DNA of 64,000 nucleotides from Sphaerisporangium corydalis (GTDB taxonomy: Bacteria; Actinomycetota; Actinomycetes; Streptosporangiales; Streptosporangiaceae). The stretch covers positions 45,434 through 109,433 of the forward strand of contig NZ_JANZYP010000024.1 of the NCBI RefSeq assembly GCF_025506355.1, given 5' to 3'. A program made the position numbers and the translations under genes. Shown piece after piece: positions 19,446 through 27,245 of the stretch (the first letter of the stretch is position 1; each line of letters opens with the position of its first letter). Below the pieces are notes generated by a model. It was not told the origin of the DNA. It saw only the letters and a list, made by a program, of their open reading frames with translations, and did not search any database.

Positions 19446-20551
19446 GCAACCTCTGCGACATCGGCGTGGACCCCCGCTGCTGGTACCCCGCCTGCCGCAC
19501 CGACGAGCTGGGCCAGGGACGGACCAGGGAGGTGCGCTTCCTCGGGCGCTCCTTCGTCGTCTTCCGCGACCGCACCGGCGCGGTCCACTGCCTCGACAAC
19601 GCCTGCGCCCACCGCCGCGTCGCCCTGCACGAGGGCGAGGTGAGCGACTGCAACATCGTCTGCCCCTACCACGGCTGGGAGTTCGGCCCGGACGGCACGC
19701 TGGCCCGCATCCCGTACTGGGAGCCGGACGCGGCGCTGCCGCGCCTGCGGGTGCGCACCTTCCCGGTCACCGAGCGCAGCGGCCTGGTGTGGTTCGTCCC
19801 CGAACCCGTGGACCCCCTGCCCCCGCCGCCGCCCGACACCGCCGCCTGGGACGGCGGCGCGTGGTTCTCCTTCCGGCAGGACCGGGTCTTCCCCAACCAC
19901 TACGGGATCGGCCTGATCAACGGGATGGACTACACGCACTTCCACCTGCACCGCAAGTACCAGCCCTGGTCCCACCTGGACCTGCGCGACCTGTCCGCGG
20001 AGGAGGACCGTGTCTTCGGCGCCTACGAGGTGACCAGCGGCCAGGGCAGGGCCGAGCGCGTGCTCCGCATGCTGCTCGGCTCCGACCGGGGCGCCTCCAC
20101 CGTCAGCTACCCGCTGGAGGTCCACTACGACTACCCCCACCACCACGCCCACCTCGGGGACGGCATGGTCGTGTGGGTCTTCTTCCGGCCCGAGCTGCGC
20201 GACCGGGTCACCGTCTACATCACCCTGTACATCAAGGCCAGGCGCGGCACCAGGCGGCTGCGGCAGCTCGCCGAGCCGTTCTTCCGCCGCCTGGTGCTGG
20301 CCAAGATCCAGGAGCAGGACGCCTGGATCGGCGAGCGCGAGCAGGTCGCGTGGGAGACCCGGCCCGACGAGCCCCGCTGCGAGCTCAACCCCGTCTCGGC
20401 GGCGGCGGAACGGCTCCTGCGGTCCCGGTGGCAGGCCTACCTCGACGAGGCGGGGCCCCCGGCCGACCGGTGGCCCGCCGTCCCGGTGGACGGGCGCGCG
20501 CGGCGCCCGGCGAACGCCCTCGGCGCGGGACGGCCCGATGGGAGCGCGTGA
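19442..20551 (+). CDS. Rieske non-heme iron oxygenase, terminal component
   Basis: 369 residues. The Rieske [2Fe-2S] ligands are Cys55-x-His57 (CAHRR) and Cys74-x2-His77 (CPYHGWEF). The mononuclear iron site fits Asp163-x2-His166-x3-His170 in NGMDYTHFHLH. This is the layout of an oxygenase alpha subunit that needs an outside reductase and ferredoxin; neither is encoded nearby. Such enzymes hydroxylate, demethylate, desaturate or N-oxidise small molecules. It overlaps both neighbours (4 bp upstream, 14 bp downstream). The 3' end encodes an Arg/Ala/Gly-rich tail of about 20 residues that overlaps the start of the ABC ATPase gene. Confidence 0.87.
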   Translation: MSNLCDIGVDPRCWYPACRTDELGQGRTREVRFLGRSFVVFRDRTGAVHCLDNACAHRRVALHEGEVSDCNIVCPYHGWEFGPDGTLARIPYWEPDAALPRLRVRTFPVTERSGLVWFVPEPVDPLPPPPPDTAAWDGGAWFSFRQDRVFPNHYGIGLINGMDYTHFHLHRKYQPWSHLDLRDLSAEEDRVFGAYEVTSGQGRAERVLRMLLGSDRGASTVSYPLEVHYDYPHHHAHLGDGMVVWVFFRPELRDRVTVYITLYIKARRGTRRLRQLAEPFFRRLVLAKIQEQDAWIGEREQVAWETRPDEPRCELNPVSAAAERLLRSRWQAYLDEAGPPADRWPAVPVDGRARRPANALGAGRPDGSA

Positions 20552-21323
20552 CGAGCGCGGCGCGCCCCCCGAGGGCGACGCCGCCGTCCACGGCCAGGCG
20601 CTGTCGAAGGTGTACGGCACCGGCCGGCGCCTGGTGCCCGCCGTGCGGGACGTCAGCCTGAAGGTCCGCGCGTCGGAGTTCCTGGCGATCATCGGGCCGT
20701 CGGGCTGCGGCAAGACCACGCTGCTGCGCATGGTGGCCGGGCTGGAGTCGCCCACCTCCGGCACGATCAGCTGCTGGGGCGGCCCCCCGGCCGACCTGGC
20801 GCGCGAGCACCGCGTCGGCATGGTGTTCCAGGACCCCGCGCTGCTGCCGTGGGCCTCGCTGCGGCGCAACGTGGAGTTCGTCTACCGCGCCTCGGGACGC
20901 AGGCCCGACCCCGAAAGCGTCGACGAGATCCTGGACCTGGTCGGCTTGACCAGCCTGGCCCACCTGCGCCCCCACGAGGCGTCCGGGGGGATGCGGCAGC
21001 GCACCGCCCTGGCGCGCGCCCTGGTCATGCGGCCGTCGCTGCTGCTGATGGACGAGCCGTTCGGCGCGCTCGACGCCATCACCCGGCGGCGCCTCAACGG
21101 CGAGCTCGAACGGATCTGGGCCGCCGTGCGCCCGACCACCATCCTCATCACCCACTCGGTGGACGAGGCGGTCATGCTCGCCGACCGCATCGTGGTCATG
21201 TCCGCCAGGCCCGCCACCATCGTCAGGGAGGTCACCGTCCCGATGCCGCGGCCCCGGCCCGCCGTGCCGGACGAGGCGTTCCACCACGCCGTGCAGGAGT
21301 GCATGGAGGCGCTCGATGCCTGA
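20538..21323 (+). CDS. ABC importer ATPase (SsuB/TauB-like)
   Basis: 261 residues. Walker A GPSGCGKTT, Q-loop VFQDPALLPW, signature ASGGMRQR, Walker B LLLMDEPFGALD and switch histidine LITHSVDEA match the nitrate/sulfonate/taurine importer group. It powers two permeases encoded directly after it, with overlaps of 8 and 4 bp. ATG at 20538 overlaps the Rieske gene by 14 bp; the first 20 residues are variable. Together with the binding protein at 22858 this is a complete importer inside a biosynthesis-type operon, so the pathway probably starts from an external compound, or takes up its own intermediate. Confidence 0.9.
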   Translation: MGARDERGAPPEGDAAVHGQALSKVYGTGRRLVPAVRDVSLKVRASEFLAIIGPSGCGKTTLLRMVAGLESPTSGTISCWGGPPADLAREHRVGMVFQDPALLPWASLRRNVEFVYRASGRRPDPESVDEILDLVGLTSLAHLRPHEASGGMRQRTALARALVMRPSLLLMDEPFGALDAITRRRLNGELERIWAAVRPTTILITHSVDEAVMLADRIVVMSARPATIVREVTVPMPRPRPAVPDEAFHHAVQECMEALDA

Positions 21324-22080
21324 CCTGCGGCGCCGCGCCGGCACGTTCCTGCTGGGAGCGGGGTTGCTGGCCGCCGTACTGCTGGCGTGGAACCGGCTCG
21401 CGGCCGGCGGCGGGGGCGACGTCGCGTCCCTGGGCGAGGTCGGCGGCGTGCTGACCGGCCGGCGCGACCTGCTGGCCGCCGCGTCCGCCGTCACGCTGCG
21501 GGAGGCCGCGCTCGGCCTGCTCGCCGGGGCGGTGCTCGCGACCGTGGCGGCGTGGGTGGCCCGCACCGCGAGCGGGGCGCGCGGCCCGCTCCAGCACATG
21601 ATGCTGATCTTCTACGCGATCCCGCTGGTCGCCCTCGGGCCGCTGCTCACCGCGTCGGTGGAACGCGACGCCATCCCGGTGATCGCCGCCGCCATCAGCG
21701 TGGCCCTGCCGGTCTTCTCGGCGGCCGAGGCCGGGCTCGGCACCGTCTCCGAGGGGCTGCGCGACCTGCTCACCGTGAACGGCGCCGGCCGGTGGAGCCG
21801 CCTGGTCCTGCTGGAGGCGCCGGGCGCCCTGCCGTACGTGATCGAGGGGATCAAGTTCGCCGTGCCCGGCGCCCTCCTCGGGGCGCTGATCGGCGAGTGG
21901 TTCGGCTCCGAGCAGGGGCTGGGAGTGCTGCTCGTGTCGGGGCTGCGCGAGGGCCAGGCCGACCTGGTGGGCGCGGTCAGCGTGCTGGTCGTGGTGGTCT
22001 CCTCGGCGGTGTACGCCCTGTTCTCCCGGCTGGCCCGCACGGTGCAGCGCCGCCGGGGGATCACCGGGAGCGCCGCGTGA
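21316..22080 (+). CDS. ABC importer permease (SsuC-like), first subunit
   Basis: 254 residues with about six hydrophobic helices. The segment VNGAGRWSRLVLLEAPGALPYVIEG matches the cytoplasmic coupling-helix region (EAA loop) of binding-protein-dependent permeases. It overlaps the ATPase gene by 8 bp and the second permease by 4 bp (GTGA). The two permeases differ, so the channel is a heterodimer. Riboflavin- and pyrimidine-precursor importers of the RibXY/ThiXY type are related, but the substrate cannot be read from the permease. Confidence 0.85.
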   Translation: MPDLRRRAGTFLLGAGLLAAVLLAWNRLAAGGGGDVASLGEVGGVLTGRRDLLAAASAVTLREAALGLLAGAVLATVAAWVARTASGARGPLQHMMLIFYAIPLVALGPLLTASVERDAIPVIAAAISVALPVFSAAEAGLGTVSEGLRDLLTVNGAGRWSRLVLLEAPGALPYVIEGIKFAVPGALLGALIGEWFGSEQGLGVLLVSGLREGQADLVGAVSVLVVVVSSAVYALFSRLARTVQRRRGITGSAA

Positions 22081-22841
22081 CCGGCCCGGGCGTCCGGCGG
22101 CTGGCCGGGTACGGCGTCCTGCTGTGCGTCCTGCCCGCGGTGTGGGTGCTCGTGCGCGCCAGCGGCGCCGTGCCCGCCCTGCTGGTGCCCGACCCGGCGC
22201 GGGTGGCCGAGAGCCTCACCGCCAAGGTGGTCACCGACCCGTCCGCGCTGCCGCTCACGGCGGCACGCGCCCTCGCCGGCACCGCCATGGGCCTGGCCCT
22301 CGGCACCATGCTCGCCGTCCTCGCCCACCTGGTCCCGGCGGTGGAGCCGCTCACCCGCGTCTGCGGCATGATCATGCGCTGCGTGCCCGTGCTGGCGCTC
22401 AGCCCGCTGATCGCCACGTTCTTCGGGTACGGCGGCGGCGCGGCGGTCGCCACCGCGACCGTCATGAGCTTCTTCCCGTCCTTCGCCCTGGTCGGCGCCG
22501 CCCTGTGGCGCATCCCGCCCGCCCTGGCCGACGTCATCCGGGTGACCGGCGGCGGCACCGGCACGATCCTGCGCCACGTCTCCCTCCCGATCGCCCTGCC
22601 CGAGCTGGTGCTGGCGGCCAAGCTCACCTCCTGCGTCGGCGTACTCGCCGCGCTCACCGCGGAGTTCCTCACCGCCAACGACGGGCTCGGCGCGCTGCTG
22701 GCCCGCTCGCAGGGGCTCCTGGACACCCCGACCGTATGGGCGGTGCTGCTGACCTCCCTGGCCACCTCACTGCTCGCCTACGAGGTCATGGACCTCGCCG
22801 AGAGGAAGACACGCGTCCGCCTCTCCCTGCACAAGAACTGA
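22077..22841 (+). CDS. ABC importer permease (SsuC-like), second subunit
   Basis: 254 residues, about six membrane helices; the coupling loop is around RVTGGGTGTILRHVSLPIAL. The start is GTG at 22077 in a GTGA overlap with the first permease; this frame is open much further upstream, but only as a shadow. It pairs with the 21316-22080 product. The stop is 16 bp before the binding-protein gene. Confidence 0.85.
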   Translation: MTGPGVRRLAGYGVLLCVLPAVWVLVRASGAVPALLVPDPARVAESLTAKVVTDPSALPLTAARALAGTAMGLALGTMLAVLAHLVPAVEPLTRVCGMIMRCVPVLALSPLIATFFGYGGGAAVATATVMSFFPSFALVGAALWRIPPALADVIRVTGGGTGTILRHVSLPIALPELVLAAKLTSCVGVLAALTAEFLTANDGLGALLARSQGLLDTPTVWAVLLTSLATSLLAYEVMDLAERKTRVRLSLHKN

Positions 22842-22857
22842 ACGGCACGAGAAAAGG

Positions 22858-23895
22858 ATGGACAGCGTGGATCAGGTGTCCCGGCGCGGCTTCCTCCGCA
22901 CCACCACGGTTCTGGGCGGACTCGGCGCCGCGGGAATGCTCACCGCGTGCACTTCGACGGCCTCAGGCACGGGCGGGGGCGGCGGCGGGAAGACCGTGCG
23001 CACCCAGCTCTCCTGGCTGAAGACCGTCACGTTCGCCGGCCTCTACATCGCCGAGGAACAGGGCTACTTCAAGAAGGAAGGGCTGTCCGCGCCGCTGCTG
23101 GCCGGCGGGCCGAACATCCCCGACGCCGTCAGCGTCGTCACCGCCGGCGGCGCCGACGTCGCCCTGGTGGACTTCGGCGCCCTGATCAAGGCCCGCCAGA
23201 GCGAGGCCGACCTGGTGGCCATCGGAGCGGTGTTCCAGGAGAGCCCCGGCGGCTTCGTCAGCCTCGCCGCCAAGCCCGTCCGCACGGCCAAGGACCTCGT
23301 CGGCAAGCGCATCGGCCTGTCACCGGGCGCCGAGGTGCTGGTGGAGGCCATCCTCAAGGTCAACAAGCTGCCCGTGCGCTACGAACGGGTGCCGGTGGGC
23401 GCCGGCACCACCGCGCTCACCAAGGGGGACTGCGACGTGATGGCGTGCTACGTCACCGCCCAGCCCCTGGCGCTGGAGCAGCAGGGCGCCGACGTGGTCA
23501 GCGTCACCCAGGGACAGCTCGGCCTGCCCGACTACGCGCTCGTCATGGCCGTAAGGCGCGCCGACCTCAAGGCCGACCGTGCGCGGTTCGTCGGCTACCT
23601 GCGCGCCGTGGTCCGCGGCTACCAGCAGGACCTCAAGGACCCGGCGCTCGGCACCAGGCTCACCGTCGAGAAGTACGGCAAGGACCTCGGGCTCGACCCG
23701 AAGGCGTCCATGCGAGAGAACCAGGTGCAGGCCGCTCTCATCCGGGGGGACCAGGGCGACAAGCTGTGCGCGATCGACCCGGCCCGGCTCGGCGGACCCG
23801 TCTACGCGGGGCTGAAGGCGCGGGGCATCGGGACGCTGCCCCCGGTGGCCGACGTGCTCGACACCACCGTCCTTGAGGAGGCGCTCATTGGCTGA
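22858..23895 (+). CDS. Tat-exported lipoprotein, NMT1/THI5-like substrate-binding protein
   Basis: 345 residues. The N-terminus has a twin-arginine motif (SRRGFLR), a hydrophobic stretch and a lipobox ending LTAC (Cys at about residue 31), then a Ser/Thr/Gly linker, so it is anchored outside the membrane. The body matches the NMT1/THI5-like binding-protein family: QLSWLKTVTFAGLYIAEEQGYF at the start of the mature domain, ALVDFGALIKAR, then GKRIGLSPGAEVL. Relatives bind thiamine-pyrimidine precursors, riboflavin, aliphatic sulfonates or nitrate. It belongs to the importer encoded just upstream. Tat export means that it folds, perhaps with ligand, before secretion. Confidence 0.87.
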   Translation: MDSVDQVSRRGFLRTTTVLGGLGAAGMLTACTSTASGTGGGGGGKTVRTQLSWLKTVTFAGLYIAEEQGYFKKEGLSAPLLAGGPNIPDAVSVVTAGGADVALVDFGALIKARQSEADLVAIGAVFQESPGGFVSLAAKPVRTAKDLVGKRIGLSPGAEVLVEAILKVNKLPVRYERVPVGAGTTALTKGDCDVMACYVTAQPLALEQQGADVVSVTQGQLGLPDYALVMAVRRADLKADRARFVGYLRAVVRGYQQDLKDPALGTRLTVEKYGKDLGLDPKASMRENQVQAALIRGDQGDKLCAIDPARLGGPVYAGLKARGIGTLPPVADVLDTTVLEEALIG

Positions 23896-25120
23896 CGGCC
23901 GAGCACCGGACGTCTCCGTCATCATCCCCACCTACAACCGGGCCAGGGAGCTGGACCGCACCCTGCGCACCCTGGCCCTGCAGGACCTGCCCCTGGACCG
24001 GTACGAGGTGATCGTCGCCGACGACGGGTCCTCCGACGACACCCGCGCCGTGGCCGAAAGCCACGCCGGGCCCATGCGGACCGGATACGTCCACCAGGAG
24101 GACCTGGGGTTCCGGGCCGGGCAGGCGCGCAACCTCGGCGCGGCCGTCGCCAGGGGGCACGTCCTGGTCTTCCTGGACAGCGGGATGCTCGCCTCGCGCC
24201 ACCTGCTGGCCGCGCACCTCGCCGCCCACGAACGTGGCGGGCGCGCGGTGATCGGCTACATCTTCGGCTACGACCACGACGTCGCCGGGCGGGTCGGCGG
24301 CGAGGACGTCGGCCGGCCCCCGGACGAGCTGATCGGCCGGTTCACCAGGACCGGCCGCCACCTGGACATGCGCGAGCCGAGCTACCGCGAACACGGCGAC
24401 CGGCTGGACGCCTGCGCCGCCCCGTGGATCTTCTACTGGACCGGCAACGTGTCCGTCGGCGCCGGCGACTTCCGCGCGGTCGGCGGCTTCGACGCCGACT
24501 TCGTGGGCTGGAGTGGCGAGGACGTCGAGTTCGCCCGGCGCCTGTACGAGAAGGGGCTGACCTTCGCGCTGGCCCGCCGCGCGGCGAGCGTCGAGATCCC
24601 CCACGAGCGCGACCTGGCCGCGCTGCGGCCCAGCTACGACGAGCACGCCCTGCTCCTGCTGAGAAAGCACGTCGACCCGGTCGTCGAGGTGTCCACCATC
24701 TGCTGGGCGCACGAACTCCACCCGCGCCTCGCCGAGCTGCGCCGCGCGTCCAAGGACCGGCTCCTGCTGGCCCGCGCCTGGCCGGACGGCGTCGGCGCGG
24801 ACCCTGGCCCCTCGACCGTGCTGTTCGGCGCCGACTGCCTGGCCTCGGTCACGGGGGGCGCCGTCTGCCTGGAACCCGACCGGGGGCTCGCGGAACAGGC
24901 GCGTCTCCGCGTCCCCGACCTGGAGATCCTGCCGCTGCACGGCTTCCGGACCCTGTTCGGCCCCTCGTCCTTCGACCGGGCCCTGCTCGCCCCCTCGCTG
25001 CGGGCCTACCCCCCGTGGGCGGTGGACCTCGTCGAGGGCGAGGCCGCCAGGATCGCGCGCGAGGTCCGCTGGCTCCCCGCCCCCACCTTCGACCCCGCCG
25101 CAGGTGGCGGGCGGGGATGA
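23888..25120 (+). CDS. Family 2 glycosyltransferase with galactosyltransferase-type C-terminal motif
   Basis: 410 residues. The GT-A fold starts directly with VSVIIPTYNRARELDRTL; DDGSSDD follows, and GWSGEDVEFARRLY is the ED-type motif of the chondroitin-polymerase-like group. The last 150 residues look like a separate Rossmann-like segment. The start is taken as TTG at 23888, with GAGGAGG (23876-23882) at ideal spacing and an 8-bp overlap with the previous stop; a TTG 15 bp upstream is the alternative. It would transfer a sugar from a nucleotide sugar in the cytoplasm, either to the pathway product or to a carrier. Confidence 0.82.
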   Translation: MADGRAPDVSVIIPTYNRARELDRTLRTLALQDLPLDRYEVIVADDGSSDDTRAVAESHAGPMRTGYVHQEDLGFRAGQARNLGAAVARGHVLVFLDSGMLASRHLLAAHLAAHERGGRAVIGYIFGYDHDVAGRVGGEDVGRPPDELIGRFTRTGRHLDMREPSYREHGDRLDACAAPWIFYWTGNVSVGAGDFRAVGGFDADFVGWSGEDVEFARRLYEKGLTFALARRAASVEIPHERDLAALRPSYDEHALLLLRKHVDPVVEVSTICWAHELHPRLAELRRASKDRLLLARAWPDGVGADPGPSTVLFGADCLASVTGGAVCLEPDRGLAEQARLRVPDLEILPLHGFRTLFGPSSFDRALLAPSLRAYPPWAVDLVEGEAARIAREVRWLPAPTFDPAAGGGRG

Positions 25121-27102
25121 CGCCCCCTCGGATCGGCGTCGCCGTCATGTACCACCCCGGCAGGAGGCACCGGATCGCCCGGCTCGCCGAGGCGTGCCTG
25201 CCGATGCGGCTCATCCCCGTCCCCGACCCCGACCCCGCCGCCTTCCCCAGCCCGCTGCGCACGGCGAAACGCGCCTGGGCGGCGTGGAGCCCGGACACCA
25301 CCCACCACCTGGTCCTCCAGGACGACGTGCTCCCGGTCGCCGGGTTCGCCGCCAAGCTCCGCGACGCGGTCGCCGCCAGGCCCGGCGACGCGCTCGCGCT
25401 CTACGCGCACTGGAACGCCCCCTACAACTCCTACGCGATCCGCCAGGCGGCGGCGGGCGGCGCCGCGTGGGCGCGGCTGGTCCCCGGTGAGTGGGTGCCG
25501 ACCCAGGGTCTCGTCCTGCCGGTGGGGCTCGCCGCCGACCTGGCCGCCTACCTGGCGGGGGTCGACGACCTGGTCCGCGACGACGACACCGTGATCGACC
25601 GCTTCCTGCGCGAGCGCGACCGGTGCGTCCTGGCGGCCGTCCCCCACCTGCTCGACCACGACGAGACCGCCAGCGTCGCGGGGAACGCGGGCCACGGCGT
25701 GCGGCGCGCCACCGTGCTGCTGCCCGGCGCCGACCTCCCGCCCGAGCGGTGGACGGCGCCGCCGCTGTTCGACAAGGGGGCGGTGATGCGGGCGGCGGGC
25801 GCGCCCTCCTGGGACTTCTCGGTCACCTTCGCCTTCGGCACCTGCTTCGTCGGCTTCCTGCGTCCGGTGGACGACGACTGCGTCCGGCATCCGTTCGGGC
25901 GGTGGAGCGACTGGTGCGGTGTGCTCGGCCTCGGACACGCCGCCGTGCTCGGCCCGCTGGCGGCGTACCTGGCCTCCGCGGCCGGACGCCGCGTGGCCCT
26001 GACCCTGTCGGAGTCGGGGGTCTCGCCCGCCACCGCCACCGAACTGTGGGCCGCCGCCTACCTCCTCGGCATCGACGCCACCCCCGTTCCCGCCGATTCG
26101 GTCGCCACTCCCGTTCCCGTCGGCTCCGTCGCGGTCCCCGCCGCCGGTCACGTCGGTCACGTCCCCAGGACGGCCGCCGGGGAAGGGGCGCGGGCCGTGG
26201 ACCTCGTCGCGCCGTTGCGGCGGGCGGCCGTCGCCGGATGGGTCGACTCCGGGCTCCTGGCCGCCGAGGCCGCCCGCCTCACCCCCGGCGCCCGCGAGGC
26301 CCTGATCGAACTCGCCCTCGCCGCCCTTGACCAGGGCCTGTCCGACGGCCCGGCCGGGGGGCGCGTCGCCGCGTCCTCGGGTGGTGCCATGGGGGGTGTC
26401 CTGGGCCGGATGGCGGCGCGGGAGGCCGAGGGGTTCCAGCGGACGGCGTGCTTCCCCGGGCCGCTCAGGATCGCGGTCGTGGACTGCCCCGTGTGCGGGT
26501 CCGGGGCCGGGGAGGCGGCGGCGTACCTCCGGACGGTGGAGTTCCTCCCGATGAGCGTCGTACCGGCGGGCGAGGAGGACGGCGGGCCGCCGGGGTTGCG
26601 GATGGCCGGGTGCGAGCGGCTGCCGGTCCACGGGCTGATCCTCATGGCCCACCTCCGGGAACGGCTGCCCGGGGCCGAGGGGGGGTTCGTCACCCGCTCG
26701 GCGTTCCTGATCGACCGGGGAGTCCCCCTCGACCGCCCCGTGCCGCCCGGCGCCCTGGCGGCGATGGACACGGCGGAACGGTGGGCGGACGCGCCGATGA
26801 GGCCAGGGGGTGTCATGGTCCTCCCGGTGGGGACGGGGGCGCACTGGTGGGCGCCGTCCGGTCCGGTGGGCGGGCCGCCCGCCGAGAGGTGGATCTCCGA
26901 GGCGGCGCGCTACGGGCGCGGGCTGGACGGCCACCCGCTCACTCCGCACGCCCCCGAGCCCTCGCGCGAGGAGGCGGCCCGCCATCGCGCGTTCCGCGAC
27001 GACCTGGTCCGCCGGAGGCTGACCGAGATCACCAGGGACCACCCGCCCGGCCCCCGCGTGAACGGCCCCCTCGACCCCGCCCGGCTGACCCGCCCGTGGT
27101 GA
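25117..27102 (+). CDS. Large protein of unknown function, N-terminus glycosyltransferase-like
   Basis: 661 residues; not recognised as a whole. The first 230 residues look like a small GT-A-type domain: IGVAVMYHPGRR, then HHLVLQDDVLPV (a DD pair where GT25-like enzymes have EDD) and DDDTVIDRFL. The middle (about 240-330) is a globular stretch with PFGRWSDWCGVLGLGH. Residues about 325-350 hold an internal repeat of the type VPxxSVATPVPVGSVAVP. The C-terminal half is Ala/Gly-rich with a CPVCGSG pair of cysteines and no clear motif. ATG overlaps the upstream stop (ATGA), so it is the last operon gene; tandem repeats begin directly after its stop. Confidence 0.7.
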   Translation: MTPPRIGVAVMYHPGRRHRIARLAEACLPMRLIPVPDPDPAAFPSPLRTAKRAWAAWSPDTTHHLVLQDDVLPVAGFAAKLRDAVAARPGDALALYAHWNAPYNSYAIRQAAAGGAAWARLVPGEWVPTQGLVLPVGLAADLAAYLAGVDDLVRDDDTVIDRFLRERDRCVLAAVPHLLDHDETASVAGNAGHGVRRATVLLPGADLPPERWTAPPLFDKGAVMRAAGAPSWDFSVTFAFGTCFVGFLRPVDDDCVRHPFGRWSDWCGVLGLGHAAVLGPLAAYLASAAGRRVALTLSESGVSPATATELWAAAYLLGIDATPVPADSVATPVPVGSVAVPAAGHVGHVPRTAAGEGARAVDLVAPLRRAAVAGWVDSGLLAAEAARLTPGAREALIELALAALDQGLSDGPAGGRVAASSGGAMGGVLGRMAAREAEGFQRTACFPGPLRIAVVDCPVCGSGAGEAAAYLRTVEFLPMSVVPAGEEDGGPPGLRMAGCERLPVHGLILMAHLRERLPGAEGGFVTRSAFLIDRGVPLDRPVPPGALAAMDTAERWADAPMRPGGVMVLPVGTGAHWWAPSGPVGGPPAERWISEAARYGRGLDGHPLTPHAPEPSREEAARHRAFRDDLVRRRLTEITRDHPPGPRVNGPLDPARLTRPW

Positions 27103-27200
27103 ACGGCCTCTGACCCGTGGCGCCATGGCGAGCGGCCTCTGACCCGTGGCGCCATGGCGAGCGGCCTCTGAGCCCAGCGCGCCGTGGCGAGCGGCCCTTC
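27103..27200 (+). repeat. Tandem 29-bp repeats after the operon
   Basis: About three and a third copies of a 29-bp unit built on GCGGCCTCTGACCCGTGGCG plus CCATGGCGA, decaying to the right. They begin directly after the stop at 27102 and end before the convergent RibD-like gene. They may end transcription or be slippage products; no CRISPR-like spacers are present. Confidence 0.65.
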
Positions 27201-27245
27201 CGGTCCTGCCCGTGGCGGGTGTCGATGATCGGGAGGGGGTCGCGG

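Noticed and set aside
27103..27200. 29-bp repeats as a CRISPR array
   Set aside because: Units touch each other without spacers and no cas genes are present.
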